From Sphingomonas metalli (GTDB taxonomy: Bacteria > Pseudomonadota > Alphaproteobacteria > Sphingomonadales > Sphingomonadaceae), in assembly GCF_014641735.1 (NCBI RefSeq), contig NZ_BMIH01000001.1, forward strand, positions 248,001 through 312,000: a DNA stretch of 64,000 nucleotides. Reading direction: 5' to 3'. The position numbers and the translations under genes are program-made. Below, piece by piece: positions 11,134 to 20,299 of the stretch. The notes below the pieces were generated by a model. The model was not told the DNA's origin. It was given only the letters and a program-made list of their open reading frames with translations, and did not search any database. Numbering within the stretch: the stretch's first letter is position 1; every line of letters starts with the position of its first letter.

Positions 11134-11325
11134 CACCCGGCCGGACGAAGTGCGCCGGCTTCACGGGCACGGCGGGCGCCAACGCGACGTCGCTCCTGCC
11201 CGGCGCCTGACGCGTCGAGGGTCCGATCGCGGCATGCCGGACGGCGCGACCGCGGTCCCGGAACATGCCCGGAGACGGGCCACCGCCCCCGGCACGGGGC
11301 CGCGCACGAACGCGGCAATCCCGGA

Positions 11326-12738
11326 TCAGATATGGATGGCGCGGCCATAGGCCGAGAGGACGCTCTCGTGCATCATCTCGGACAGGGTCGGATGCGCGAA
11401 CACGGTCTCCATCAGCTCCGCCTCGGTCGTCTCCAGCTGGTGCGCGACGACATAGCCCTGGATCAGCTCGGTCACTTCCGCGCCCACCATGTGCGCACCG
11501 AGCAGTTCGCCGGTCTTGGCGTCGAACACCGTCTTGATGAAGCCCTCGGCCTCGCCCAGCGCGATCGCTTTGCCGTTGCCGATGAAGGGGAACTTGCCGA
11601 CCTTCAGGGTATAGCCGGCTTCCTTGGCCTTCGCCTCGGTCATGCCGACGGACGCGACCTGCGGGCGGGAGTAGGTGCAGCCGGGAATGTTCGCCTTGTT
11701 CATCGGATGCGGGTGCACATCCGTGTTGCCGCGCGCCTTGGCGATCGACTCGGCGGCGATCACCCCCTCATGGCTCGCCTTGTGCGCCAGCCACGGCGCG
11801 CCGGTGACGTCGCCGATCGCCCAGAGCCCGTCGACATTGGTCTTGCCATAGCCGTCGGTGGCGATGTGCCCGCGCTCGGTCGTCACGCCCAGCGCCTCCA
11901 GTCCGATCTCCTCGGTGTTGGGGACGATGCCGATCGCGACGATGACATGGCTGTATTCGGTCGTCTCGACCTTGCCGTCCTTGCCCTTGATCGCCGCCTT
12001 CACGCTCGCCGCGCCGGACTCGATCGACTCGACGCCGGCCCCGGTCAGGATCTTGATGCCCTGCTTGGTCAGCGCCTTGTCCATGAAGGCGGAGACTTCC
12101 TCATCCTCCACCGGCAGGATGCGCGGCAGCATCTCCACGATGGTAACATCGGCACCCATGTCGTTGTAGAAGCTGGCGAACTCTACGCCGATCGCGCCCG
12201 ATCCGATGACCAGCAGCTTGGTCGGCATCTCGGTCGGCACCATCGCGTGGCGGTAGGTCCAGATCCGCTTGCCGTCCGCCTTGGCGAAAGGAAGGTCGCG
12301 GGCGCGCGCGCCGGTGGCGACGATGATGTCCTTCGCCTCCAGCTCGACCGTCCTGTCGCCCTGCTTGATCGACAGCTTGCCCTTGCCGGTCAGCGTGCCG
12401 AAGCCCTCGACCACGGTGACCTTGTTCTTCTTCATCAGCCCCTTGACGCCGGCATTGAGCTGGCCCGCCACCTTGCGGCTGCGGTCGACCACCTTCTGCA
12501 GGTCGAACGAGGGCTTCTCGCACGACAGGCCATAGGCGTCGGCGTGCGTCATGTAGTGGTAGATTTCCGAAGTCCGCAGCAGCGCCTTGGTCGGGATGCA
12601 GCCCCAGTTGAGGCAGATACCGCCCAGCCGCTCGCGCTCGACGATCGCGGTCTTCAGCCCCAGCTGCGCCGCCCGGATCGCCGCGACATAGCCGCCGGGG
12701 CCCGAGCCGAGGACGATGAGGTCATAAGTGTCAGCCAC
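11326..12738 (-). CDS. lpdA: Dihydrolipoyl dehydrogenase (E3)
   Basis: 470 residues. An FAD-binding GSGPGG (11-16) is followed by the redox disulfide CLNWGC (C42, C47). A second GSGAIG nucleotide-binding motif for NAD is near residue 178. The C-terminus carries HPTLSE with the active-site base pair of E3. The enzyme reoxidises dihydrolipoamide of 2-oxoacid dehydrogenases to make NADH. It overlaps the upstream thioesterase by 8 nt, and that in turn follows the pyruvate dehydrogenase E2 gene, which points to service of the pyruvate dehydrogenase complex. Confidence 0.95.
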   Translation of the reverse strand: MADTYDLIVLGSGPGGYVAAIRAAQLGLKTAIVERERLGGICLNWGCIPTKALLRTSEIYHYMTHADAYGLSCEKPSFDLQKVVDRSRKVAGQLNAGVKGLMKKNKVTVVEGFGTLTGKGKLSIKQGDRTVELEAKDIIVATGARARDLPFAKADGKRIWTYRHAMVPTEMPTKLLVIGSGAIGVEFASFYNDMGADVTIVEMLPRILPVEDEEVSAFMDKALTKQGIKILTGAGVESIESGAASVKAAIKGKDGKVETTEYSHVIVAIGIVPNTEEIGLEALGVTTERGHIATDGYGKTNVDGLWAIGDVTGAPWLAHKASHEGVIAAESIAKARGNTDVHPHPMNKANIPGCTYSRPQVASVGMTEAKAKEAGYTLKVGKFPFIGNGKAIALGEAEGFIKTVFDAKTGELLGAHMVGAEVTELIQGYVVAHQLETTEAELMETVFAHPTLSEMMHESVLSAYGRAIHI

Positions 12739-13156
12739 GGATCGGCTCCTGTTGTTCGGATGGGGGAAGCGGCGGCACCCGCCGCGGCTGGCGGTCCTCG
12801 CCGATGGCGACGAAGGTGAACTTCGCCTCGGTCACCTTGTAGCTGCGGTCGTCGTGGCGCGCGCGCCGCCAGCTCTCCACCTCGATCGTCATCGAGGTGC
12901 GGCCGACACGGACGAGCTGCGCATAGACCGACACCTCGTCGCCGACCACGACGGGGCGGTGGAAGGTCATGCCCTCCACCGCGATCGTCACGGCGCGGCC
13001 ATGGCTGTGGCGCGAGGCGACCGAGCCGGCCGCCGAGTCCATCATGCTCATCAGCCAGCCGCCGAAGATGTCGCCATAGGGATTGGTGTCCGCCGGCATG
13101 GCGATCACGCGTACCGCCGGCAGTCCCTCGGGCGGCATCTCCTCGGGATGAAGCAT
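12731..13156 (-). CDS. Acyl-CoA thioesterase, YciA-like hotdog fold
   Basis: 141 residues with the acyl-CoA thioesterase core: the DTNPYGDIFGGWLMSMMDSA region (about 23-42) holds the Asp/Gly active-site segment, and VGRTSMTIEVE forms a later strand. YciA-type enzymes hydrolyse short- to medium-chain acyl-CoA. The gene lies between pdhC (20 bases upstream) and lpdA (8-nt overlap), so it is almost certainly co-expressed with the pyruvate dehydrogenase subunits. A role in relieving excess acetyl- or acyl-CoA is an inference from that context. Confidence 0.85.
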   Translation of the reverse strand: MLHPEEMPPEGLPAVRVIAMPADTNPYGDIFGGWLMSMMDSAAGSVASRHSHGRAVTIAVEGMTFHRPVVVGDEVSVYAQLVRVGRTSMTIEVESWRRARHDDRSYKVTEAKFTFVAIGEDRQPRRVPPLPPSEQQEPIRG

Positions 13157-13176
13157 CGTCTCGCCGTCCGGCGCGG

Positions 13177-14547
13177 TCAGGCGAGCATGCCGAGCGGACG
13201 CTCGACCAGCTCCTTGAACACCTTCATCAGCTCGGCGCCGTCCGCCCCGTCGATCGCGCGATGGTCGAAGCTGCCGGTCGCGGTCATCACCGTGGCGACG
13301 CCGAGCTCGCCGCCGACGATATAGGGTCGCTTCTCGCCGGCGCCGACGGCCAGGATCATGCCCTGCGGCGGATTGATCACCGCCTCGAACTGCTTGATCC
13401 CGAACATGCCCATATTGCTGATCGACGCCGTGCCGCCCTGGAATTCCTCCGGCTTCAGCTTGTTGTCACGGGCGCGCGACGCCAGGTCCTTCATCGTCGT
13501 CGAGATCGACGACAGCGAGCGCGTGTCCGCCTCGGTCACGATCGGCGTGATCAGGCCGGCGGGCGTGGAGACGGCGACCGAAATGTCCGCGCGCTTGAAC
13601 GTCACCAGCTGATCGGGGGTGAACATCACGTTGCACTTGGGCACCGCCATCAGCGCGACGCCCAGCGCCTTCACCAGCATGTCGTTGACCGACAGCTTCA
13701 CGCCGCGGCTCTCGAGCGAGGCATTGAGCTCGCCGCGGAGCTTCAGCAGCGCGTCAAGCTGCACGTCGACCGTCAGGTAGATGTGCGGCACCTGCTGCTT
13801 CGATTCGGTCAGGCGACGCGCGATCGTCTTGCGCATGTTCGACAGCTTGGCCGTCTCGTGCGGAATGTCCGGGATCGCCGCGGGCCTGGGCGCAGGGGCG
13901 GTAGCCGCCGCCGGTTCCGCAGGCGCGCTCGCCGCCGCCGCAGCGGCGGGCTGGCCACCGGCCTTTGCGCTTTCGACATCGGCCTTGACGATCCGGCCGT
14001 TCGGGCCCGATCCACTGACCGCCGACAGCTCCAGGCCCTTCTCGGCCGCGATCCGCCGTGCCAGCGGGCTCGCCTTGACCCGATCCCCCGACGCGCGCGG
14101 CGCGGCGCTCCCCGACGCAGCCGCACCGGCATCGGCCGGACGGCCATGGTCCTCGGCCTGTTCGATCGTGCGCTCGACCGGCTTGGCCTCGCTACCGGTG
14201 TTGTTGGGATCGACCGGCGCCGGCGAGCCCTTGAACTGGCTGTCGGTCGGCTCCAGCGTAGAGGCCTTGGCGGCACCGCCTGCGTCGACCGAGGCGGGAT
14301 CCTCACCCTCTTCCGCCAGGATTGCGATGACCGTGCCGACCTTTACATTGTCGGTGCCCTCGGCGACCAGGATCTTCGCGATCACGCCCTCGTCGACCGC
14401 CTCGAACTCCATCGTCGCCTTGTCGGTCTCGATCTCGGCCATGATGTCGCCCGACGAGACCGAATCGCCCTCCTTCACCAGCCATTTGGCAAGCGTGCCT
14501 TCCTCCATGGTCGGAGACAGCGCGGGCATCTTGATCTCGATCGACAT
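13177..14547 (-). CDS. pdhC: Pyruvate dehydrogenase complex dihydrolipoyllysine acetyltransferase (E2)
   Basis: 456 residues in the standard order. The lipoyl domain (about 1-80) has the modified lysine in IETDKATM (K43). A Pro/Ala linker follows, then a peripheral subunit-binding domain ([20 protein letters not shown], about 155-190), another Ala/Pro linker, and the catalytic domain with [15 protein letters not shown] near the end. E2 transfers acetyl groups from pyruvate to Co[12 protein letters not shown] at the N-terminus is typical of pyruvate rather than 2-oxoglutarate E2. The E1 genes are not in this stretch. Confidence 0.93.
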   Translation of the reverse strand: MSIEIKMPALSPTMEEGTLAKWLVKEGDSVSSGDIMAEIETDKATMEFEAVDEGVIAKILVAEGTDNVKVGTVIAILAEEGEDPASVDAGGAAKASTLEPTDSQFKGSPAPVDPNNTGSEAKPVERTIEQAEDHGRPADAGAAASGSAAPRASGDRVKASPLARRIAAEKGLELSAVSGSGPNGRIVKADVESAKAGGQPAAAAAASAPAEPAAATAPAPRPAAIPDIPHETAKLSNMRKTIARRLTESKQQVPHIYLTVDVQLDALLKLRGELNASLESRGVKLSVNDMLVKALGVALMAVPKCNVMFTPDQLVTFKRADISVAVSTPAGLITPIVTEADTRSLSSISTTMKDLASRARDNKLKPEEFQGGTASISNMGMFGIKQFEAVINPPQGMILAVGAGEKRPYIVGGELGVATVMTATGSFDHRAIDGADGAELMKVFKELVERPLGMLA

Positions 14548-14683
14548 GAAGATCCTCGAAAAGGGCGATCCGTAGGGCCCGCTCTCTTGCGCCCCCAGCC
14601 CGCCGGGTCAACCCCGCCGGCTTGCGCCCGGCCCCGCGCCCCGCCACATGGTTCGCCCTGGGGAGAAGGCTATAGGGGCCGTC

Positions 14684-15139
14684 ATGCGCATCTATCTGAC
14701 AGTCATCGACGAAAGTCCGGAGGCGGAAATCGCGCTGCGCTTCGCCGCGCGGCGCGCCGCCAAGACGGGCGGCGGCGTCGAGATCCTCACGCTGCTGCCG
14801 CCGCAGGAATTCATCGCCTTTGGCGGCGTGCAGGACACGATCGAGGAAGAGGCCTTGCACAATGCCGAGGCGCTGGTCGAGCGCGCGGCGGGGACATTGT
14901 TCGAGGAATCCGGGATCGTTCCCGCGCTGACCGTGCGCGGCGGCGACGGGCCCAAGGTGATCCGCGAGATGATCGCCGCCAACCCGGAGATCGCCGCGCT
15001 CGTCCTCGCCGCCGCGGCCAGCGGCGCGCCCGGCGCGCTCGTGACCCACTTCACCGGCGCCGATGCCGGAACGCTGACGGTCCCGATCATGATCGTGCCG
15101 GGCTCGCTGACCCCGGAACAGATCGACCGCCTGAGCTAG
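14684..15139 (+). CDS. Universal stress protein (UspA family)
   Basis: 151 residues when started at the ATG in the sequence reading MRIYLTVIDESPEAEIALRF; twelve further in-frame codons upstream do not belong to the fold. The N-terminal beta strand VIDESPEAE and a C-terminal TVPIMIVPG strand fit the UspA fold. The classical ATP-binding G-x2-G-x9-G(S/T) loop appears only in degenerate form (SGAPGALVTHFTGADAGTLTV), so nucleotide binding is uncertain. The role is probably cytoplasmic stress survival. Divergent from pdhC. Confidence 0.75.
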   Translation: MRIYLTVIDESPEAEIALRFAARRAAKTGGGVEILTLLPPQEFIAFGGVQDTIEEEALHNAEALVERAAGTLFEESGIVPALTVRGGDGPKVIREMIAANPEIAALVLAAAASGAPGALVTHFTGADAGTLTVPIMIVPGSLTPEQIDRLS

Positions 15140-15170
15140 CGACCGGCGCACGCCGGTCGCCTCCGGCCGG

Positions 15171-15833
15171 CTACTTGCCCGTGCCTTCCTTGCTCAGATG
15201 GCGGATGAAGCCGATCAGCCCGGTCTGGCGCGACCGCTTCAGCCGCTCGGCCGCGAGGATCGTCTTGACGCCTCGGAAACACGCCTCGACATCGTCGTTG
15301 ACGAGGACATAGTCATAACCATCCCAGTGGCTGACCTCATTGGCGGCCCGCGCCATGCGGGCGTCGATCACGCCGGGCGCATCGGTGCCGCGCCGGTCGA
15401 GCCGGGCCCGAAGCTCGGTCATGGACGGCGGAAAGATGAAGACCCGCACCACGTCGCCGCCCGCGATCTGGAACAGCTGCTGCGCGCCCTGCCAGTCGAT
15501 GTCGAACAGCACGTCCTTGCCCGCGGCGAGCATCGCTTCCACTGGCGCGCGCGGCGTGCCGTAGCGATTGTCGAAGACGTGGGCCCATTCGAGGAAATCG
15601 TCCTCCGCCACCATGCGGCGGAATTCCTCGAGATCGACGAAGTGATAGTCCCGCCCGTCGACTTCGCCCGGCCGCATCGGCCGCGTCGTCGCCGACACCG
15701 ACATTTCGAGGTCCGGTTCGTCCGCCAGCAGCTTGCGGGCGATGGTGGACTTGCCCGCGCCCGACGGCGAGGACAGGACGAACAGCATCCCACGCCGTTT
15801 CAGGCCATGGGGATCATTCTCGTCGGTGTGCAT
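15171..15833 (-). CDS. gmk: Guanylate kinase
   Basis: 220 residues with the Walker A loop SSPSGAGKST (21-30), the GMP-binding segment TTRPMRPGEVDGRDYHFV (about 49-66) and the lid region RLDRRGTD. Guanylate kinase phosphorylates GMP to GDP and is essential for GTP, dGTP and ppGpp precursor supply. Length and motifs are normal. It ends 31 bases from the convergent universal stress gene and lies 59 bases after the small glycine-rich gene on the same strand. Confidence 0.96.
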   Translation of the reverse strand: MHTDENDPHGLKRRGMLFVLSSPSGAGKSTIARKLLADEPDLEMSVSATTRPMRPGEVDGRDYHFVDLEEFRRMVAEDDFLEWAHVFDNRYGTPRAPVEAMLAAGKDVLFDIDWQGAQQLFQIAGGDVVRVFIFPPSMTELRARLDRRGTDAPGVIDARMARAANEVSHWDGYDYVLVNDDVEACFRGVKTILAAERLKRSRQTGLIGFIRHLSKEGTGK

Positions 15834-15892
15834 GTGCGCCTTTGGCCGGCGGCGACGCCGGCCGTCAAGTCATCGCACATGCAGCATGCGGA

Positions 15893-16102
15893 TCAAATCG
15901 CCGGCGGCACCCGCCGCGTCGCGCGGTGGCGATCATAGGCCTTCTTGGCGACATAGCCGCCACCCAGCACCATTCCCAGCGGCCCCATGCGGCGCAGCGC
16001 GCCGCCAACGAGCGCGCCCATCGCGGCACCCTTGATTCCGCCCGACCCATCGCGCCGATCCAGCTCGCGGCCTACCAGCGCTCCCAGTATCTTGCCGATC
16101 AT
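15893..16102 (-). CDS. Small glycine-rich hypothetical protein
   Basis: 69 residues (MIGKILGALVGRELDRRDGS start). It contains two glycine-rich hydrophobic stretches with small residues every fourth position (GIKGAAMGALVGGAL and GPLGMVLGGGY), which look like membrane-inserting glycine-zipper segments, and it ends in a basic tail. GGAGAA precedes the ATG. The start codon overlaps the stop of the upstream small gene (ATGA), so the two are translationally coupled. Similar small proteins are found annotated as hypothetical in sphingomonads; function unknown. Confidence 0.7.
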   Translation of the reverse strand: MIGKILGALVGRELDRRDGSGGIKGAAMGALVGGALRRMGPLGMVLGGGYVAKKAYDRHRATRRVPPAI

Positions 16103-16308
16103 TTCACTTCTCCAAATACCTGATCCTTGAGCGCTTCGGCCCCGCGGAGCACGGCCCAGCCCACGGCGTAGGTGACGACCATCGGCACCACGAGCTTCAG
16201 CACGTTGGCCGTCACGGCGCCGATGATGGCGCCATCGCCGACCCCATCGTCCCCGCTCATCCCGTCGATCGCGGCGCCGATGACGCCGCCTATTGCCGTT
16301 GCACTCAC
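16099..16308 (-). CDS. Small membrane protein, GTG start
   Basis: 69 residues from a GTG at 16308, preceded by AAGGAG seven bases away; longer open frame upstream overlaps fumC and is not coding. Residues 1-36 are rich in Gly, Ala and Asp (ATAIGGVIGAAIDGMSGDDG). Residues 37-60 form a hydrophobic helix (VLKLVVPMVVTYAVGWAVL), and the C-terminus is charged. It is coupled by an ATGA overlap to the next small gene. No family was recognised. Paired tiny glycine-rich membrane genes suggest a shared structural or envelope role, which is inference only. Confidence 0.65.
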   Translation of the reverse strand: MSATAIGGVIGAAIDGMSGDDGVGDGAIIGAVTANVLKLVVPMVVTYAVGWAVLRGAEALKDQVFGEVK

Positions 16309-16361
16309 GTCCGCTGCTCCTTCGTGTCCAGATAGCGCCGCAACAGGAATGAAGTTCCCGG

Positions 16362-17753
16362 TCAGGAGCCGAGCATCGCCTCGGGCCGCACCACCCGGTC
16401 GAAGGTGTCCGCATCGACCAGCCCGAGCGCCGCGCCCGCCTCCTTCAGCGTCAGGCCCTCGGCATGGGCGTGCTTGGCGATCTTCGCGGCATTGTCGTAG
16501 CCGATCTGCGGCGCCAGCGCGGTCACGAGCATCAGCGAACGGTCGAGCAGGTCGGCGATGCGGGCGCGGTTCGGCTCGAGTCCATCGACGCAGTGCGTAG
16601 CAAAGGTTTCCATGCCCGTCGCCAGCAGGTCGATCGAGCGCAGCACGGCCGCACCGATCAGCGGCTTGAAGACGTTGAGTTCCAGATGCCCCTGCGCCCC
16701 GCCGACCGTCGCGGCGACATGGTTGCCCATGACCTGCGCGGCGACCATCGTCAGCATCTCGCACTGGGTCGGGTTCACCTTGCCCGGCATGATCGAGCTG
16801 CCCGGCTCGTTGGCCGGGAGTTCCAGTTCGCCGAGCCCGCAGCGCGGCCCCGATCCGAGCAGCCGGATATCGTTGGCGATCTTGGTAAGAGCGACGGCCA
16901 AGGTGTTGAGACGGCCCGAGAAGTCGATCAGCGTATCGTGGCTGGCCAGCGCCTCGAACTTGTTGGGCGCAGGCTCGAAGGCGATGCCGGTCAGCGCAGC
17001 GAGCGCGCCTGCCACCTCGCGGTCGAAGCCCGGCGGCGCGTTGAGCCCGGTCCCCACCGCGGTGCCACCCTGCGCGAGGCGGGTCAGGCCGTGCTCGATC
17101 AGCGGCAGCGTCCGCGTTCGCGCCAGGCGGATCTGCGCGTACCAGCCCGACGCCTCCTGTCCCAGGGTCAGCGGCGTCGCGTCCTGGAGGTGGGTGCGCC
17201 CGATCTTGACGATGTCGCCCCAGGCTTGCGCCTTGGCGAGCAGCGCCGCCTCGAGCCGCTCCATTGCCGGCACCAGCCGCCGCGTCGCAGCGATGGCAGT
17301 CGCGACATGGAGCGCGGTCGGGAAGCTGTCGTTCGATGACTGGCCGCGATTGACGTCGTCATTCGGGTGGACGGGCGTCTTGCCGCCGCGCGTGCCGCTC
17401 AGCGCCTCGTTGGCGATCCCGGCGATCACCTCGTTGACGTTCATGTTGCTCTGGGTGCCGCTGCCCGTCTGCCAGATGACGAGCGGAAACTGGTCGTCGA
17501 ACTCGCCGGCCGCGACCCGCGCGGCGGCGGCCTCGAGCGCGTCGGCCTTGGCGGCCTCGAGCCCGTGCGCGCGGTTCACCCGCGCGGCGGCCTGTTTGAC
17601 GAGGGCGAGTGCATGGACGATCTCGATCGGCATCCGCTCGCGCGCGCCGAAGGGGAAGTTGCCGATGGAACGCTGCGTCTGCGCGCCCCAATAGGCCCCG
17701 GCAGGAACCTCGATCGCGCCGATCGAGTCGGTTTCGGTACGGGTATCGGTCAT
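16362..17753 (-). CDS. fumC: Class II fumarate hydratase
   Basis: 463 residues from the ATG at 17753 ([20 protein letters not shown]); the open frame extends further upstream, but those residues overlap the acetyltransferase gene and do not resemble fumarase. The superfamily signature [11 protein letters not shown] is present near residue 317, along with [13 protein letters not shown] near 99-111 and [11 protein letters not shown]. The enzyme interconverts fumarate and malate in the TCA cycle, needs no metal and is cytoplasmic. It lies 53 bases upstream of the small membrane gene. Confidence 0.95.
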   Translation of the reverse strand: MTDTRTETDSIGAIEVPAGAYWGAQTQRSIGNFPFGARERMPIEIVHALALVKQAAARVNRAHGLEAAKADALEAAAARVAAGEFDDQFPLVIWQTGSGTQSNMNVNEVIAGIANEALSGTRGGKTPVHPNDDVNRGQSSNDSFPTALHVATAIAATRRLVPAMERLEAALLAKAQAWGDIVKIGRTHLQDATPLTLGQEASGWYAQIRLARTRTLPLIEHGLTRLAQGGTAVGTGLNAPPGFDREVAGALAALTGIAFEPAPNKFEALASHDTLIDFSGRLNTLAVALTKIANDIRLLGSGPRCGLGELELPANEPGSSIMPGKVNPTQCEMLTMVAAQVMGNHVAATVGGAQGHLELNVFKPLIGAAVLRSIDLLATGMETFATHCVDGLEPNRARIADLLDRSLMLVTALAPQIGYDNAAKIAKHAHAEGLTLKEAGAALGLVDADTFDRVVRPEAMLGS

Positions 17754-17776
17754 GCCGCCACAACCTTTCGTGCTGG

Positions 17777-18196
17777 TCAGTCGATCCGCTTGGACAGGAA
17801 GAAGCGGCTCTCGCCCGGCGGATAGTCGTCGATCTGGCCGAACGCGGCATAGCCGAGCTTTTCGTAGAAGCCCCGCGCCTGGAAGCTGAACGTGTCGAGC
17901 CAGATGCCGACGCAGCCCAGCCGCCGCGCCTCGTCCTCCGCCGCCCGCATCAGCGCGCGTCCATGGCCCTGCCCCTTCAGCTCGGGCGGTACCGCCAGAT
18001 ACTGGACGAACAGCCAGCGATAGCTCACGACACCCCACAGGCCACCCGCCGTCTCACCCGCGTCGTCGCGCAGTGCGAGGGCGATCATGTGGCGTTCGGT
18101 GGGACCGACCTTGCCGTCATTATGCGCGACGAGCGGCCGGAGAATGGCGTCGCGATCGGCATCCGTCGGCGATTCGATTTTCGCGACAACGGCCAT
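17777..18196 (-). CDS. GNAT family N-acetyltransferase
   Basis: 139 residues with the GNAT acetyl-CoA-binding motif [16 protein letters not shown] (about 79-93), preceded by the strand LFVQYLAV. The motif B region [14 protein letters not shown] follows. Substrate is unknown; such enzymes acetylate small amines, antibiotics or protein N-termini. It is 23 bases upstream of fumC on the same strand. Confidence 0.85.
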   Translation of the reverse strand: MAVVAKIESPTDADRDAILRPLVAHNDGKVGPTERHMIALALRDDAGETAGGLWGVVSYRWLFVQYLAVPPELKGQGHGRALMRAAEDEARRLGCVGIWLDTFSFQARGFYEKLGYAAFGQIDDYPPGESRFFLSKRID

Positions 18197-18254
18197 CGCC
18201 TAAGCCCCGTTACAGGATGCCGCGGAAGCGGAATTTCCGGATGCCGCCCGCGCC

Positions 18255-18740
18255 CTATTTCTTACGCTTGAAATCCACGCTGACGACGTTCGATCCGTCC
18301 TCGACCGGCTGGGCGACGGGGCCGTCATTCTCGGCCTCCTCATGCGGCTCGGGCGCCTCGTCCAGTTCTTCCTGCGCCGGGAAGCGCAGCTCGAAATTGA
18401 CTGCCGGGTCGTGGAAGCCGGTGATCGCCGAATAGGGGATGACCAGCTTCGACGGCACCTGGTTGAAACTGAGGCCGACCGAGAAGCGCCGCTCGTCCAC
18501 CACCAGGTCCCAATAGCGGTTCTGGAGCACGATCGTCATCTCGTCCGGAAAGCGCTCGATCAGCCGCTGCGGGATGTCGACGCCGGGCGCGCGGGTCTTG
18601 AAGGTGATGTAGAAATGGTGGTCGCCCGGCAGGCCGCCGGCATCCGCCACCTGGCCCAGCACCCGGCCGACCACGGCGCGCAGAACTTCCGCCACGATCT
18701 CGTCGTAGGGGATCAGACTATCGGGCAGGCCGTCGCTCAT
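18255..18740 (-). CDS. sspB: SspB family ClpXP adaptor
   Basis: 161 residues from the ATG at 18740 (MSDGLPDSLIPYDEIVAEVL), preceded by AAGGGA; an extended in-frame start further upstream would overlap hisB and was rejected. The globular domain (about 1-120) matches alphaproteobacterial SspB: HHFYITFKT and VLQNRYWDLVVDE. It is followed by an acidic linker and a short basic C-terminal tail ending VVSVDFKRKK, the kind of element that docks on ClpX. It delivers ssrA-tagged proteins to ClpXP. Divergent from hisB. Confidence 0.88.
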   Translation of the reverse strand: MSDGLPDSLIPYDEIVAEVLRAVVGRVLGQVADAGGLPGDHHFYITFKTRAPGVDIPQRLIERFPDEMTIVLQNRYWDLVVDERRFSVGLSFNQVPSKLVIPYSAITGFHDPAVNFELRFPAQEELDEAPEPHEEAENDGPVAQPVEDGSNVVSVDFKRKK

Positions 18741-18813
18741 GTCCCTTGGGTAGGCGTGGCCGCCCCGCAGCGTCAAGATTGCATGGCGCGTCGACAGCGC
18801 TATGGAGCGCGGC

Positions 18814-19416
18814 ATGCGCACGGCCACGATCACGCGAAACACCAGCGAGACGCAGATCGCCGTCACCGTCGACCTCGACGGTACCGGCAGTTACGACATC
18901 GAGACGGGAGTCGGCTTTTTCGACCATATGCTCGAGCAGCTGTCGCGCCACTCGCTCATCGACCTGCACGTGCGGACCAGGGGCGATCTCCATATCGACC
19001 AGCATCACACGGTCGAGGATACCGGCATCGCGATCGGCGAGGCGGTGGCCAAGGCGCTCGGCGACAAGCGCGGCATCCGCCGCTACGGCGATGCGCTGTC
19101 GCCGATGGACGAGACGCTGACCCGCGTCGCGCTCGACATCTCGGGCCGCCCCTGGCTGGTCTGGAAGACCGACTTCTCGCAGAAGCGGCTCGGCGAGATG
19201 GATACCGAGCTGTTCAAGCACTGGTTCCACAGCTTCGCCCAGGCCGCCGGCATCACGCTGCACGTCGAGACGCTGCATGGCGAGAACAACCACCATATCG
19301 CCGAAAGCGCCTTCAAGGGGCTCGCCCGCGCCCTGCGCACCGCGGTCGAGATCGATCCGCGCAAGGGGGATGCCATCCCCTCGACCAAGGGCACGCTGGG
19401 CGGAGAGGCCGCATGA
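18814..19416 (+). CDS. hisB: Imidazoleglycerol-phosphate dehydratase
   Basis: 200 residues from the ATG at 18814 ([20 protein letters not shown]), preceded by GGAG eight bases away; a second ATG four codons upstream is possible. The two metal-binding histidine repeats, [11 protein letters not shown] and [13 protein letters not shown], are intact, as is GFFDHML. It dehydrates imidazole glycerol phosphate to imidazole acetol phosphate, the seventh enzyme step of histidine synthesis. First gene of the operon; its stop overlaps the next gene (ATGA). Confidence 0.95.
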   Translation: MRTATITRNTSETQIAVTVDLDGTGSYDIETGVGFFDHMLEQLSRHSLIDLHVRTRGDLHIDQHHTVEDTGIAIGEAVAKALGDKRGIRRYGDALSPMDETLTRVALDISGRPWLVWKTDFSQKRLGEMDTELFKHWFHSFAQAAGITLHVETLHGENNHHIAESAFKGLARALRTAVEIDPRKGDAIPSTKGTLGGEAA

Positions 19417-19697
19417 TCATCATCATCCTGAACTATGTCGTCCCGGTCGAAGAGATCGACGCGCATCGCGGACCCCACCTCGCATGGCTGCACGAGGCGG
19501 CGGCGAGCGGCCGGCTGCTCTTCGCCGGCCGGCAGGTCCCGCTCACCGGCGGAATGATCGCGGTGCGCGGCACCCGGGAGGAGGCGGAGGCTTGGGCCCG
19601 GACCGACCCCTTCGCCATCCATAACCTCGCCGAATATCGCTTCATCGAGGTCGCGCCCTCGGTCCTGGGGCCGGGGCTCGAAGCGCTCGCCGGATGA
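19413..19697 (+). CDS. YciI-like (YCII domain) protein inside the his operon
   Basis: 94 residues ([20 protein letters not shown] start) with the YCII ferredoxin-like fold. [19 protein letters not shown] (about 18-36) contains the conserved His, and the Asp in [19 protein letters not shown] follows the usual D-P-F pattern. Proteins of this family have a putative His-Asp active site but few known reactions. It overlaps hisB upstream and hisH downstream by 4 nt each, so expression with histidine synthesis is near certain, while its biochemical role is unknown. Confidence 0.82.
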   Translation: MIIIILNYVVPVEEIDAHRGPHLAWLHEAAASGRLLFAGRQVPLTGGMIAVRGTREEAEAWARTDPFAIHNLAEYRFIEVAPSVLGPGLEALAG

Positions 19698-20299
19698 CGC
19701 TGGCGCTGATCGATTACGGCGCGGGCAACCTCCACTCGGTCGCCAATGCGCTGACTGCGGCGGGGTGCCGGGACCTTGCGATCACCGCCGATCCCGATCT
19801 GGTCGCCCGCGCGGACCGGATCGTCCTGCCCGGGGTCGGCGCCTTCGGCGCCTGCGCGGCCGCGCTGCGCGCGGTCCCCGGCATGGTCGAAGCGCTGGAA
19901 CAGCGCGTGCGGCGCGAGGGCGCGCCCTTTCTGGGCGTGTGCGTCGGCATGCAGCTGCTGGCGGACACCGGCGAGGAGATGGGATCGCATCGCGGCCTCG
20001 GCTGGATCTCCGGAACGGTCCGGCGGCTGACGCCGCAGGACCCCGCGGCGAAGGTCCCGCACATGGGGTGGAACGACGTCGTCCCTGCCCGTCCCCATCC
20101 GTTGCTGGTCGCCGGCGAGGCCTATTTCCTCCACAGCTACGCCTTTGCGGGAACGGACGTGCTCGCCACCACCGACCATGCCGGCCCGGTCACCGCTGCG
20201 ATCGGGCGCGACACGATCATCGGCGTCCAGTTCCATCCGGAAAAGAGCCAGCATTACGGGCTCGCACTGCTCGAAAGGTTCCTCGCATGGCGGCCCTGA
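19694..20299 (+). CDS. hisH: Imidazole glycerol phosphate synthase, glutaminase subunit
   Basis: 201 residues of the class I glutamine amidotransferase fold. The nucleophile is C83 in FLGVCVGMQLL; the His-Glu pair is in VQFHPEKS (about H181, E183). HisH releases ammonia from glutamine and passes it through the HisF barrel for imidazole ring closure. Start overlaps the YciI-like gene by 4 nt, and its end overlaps hisA by 13 nt. Confidence 0.95.
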   Translation: MTLALIDYGAGNLHSVANALTAAGCRDLAITADPDLVARADRIVLPGVGAFGACAAALRAVPGMVEALEQRVRREGAPFLGVCVGMQLLADTGEEMGSHRGLGWISGTVRRLTPQDPAAKVPHMGWNDVVPARPHPLLVAGEAYFLHSYAFAGTDVLATTDHAGPVTAAIGRDTIIGVQFHPEKSQHYGLALLERFLAWRP

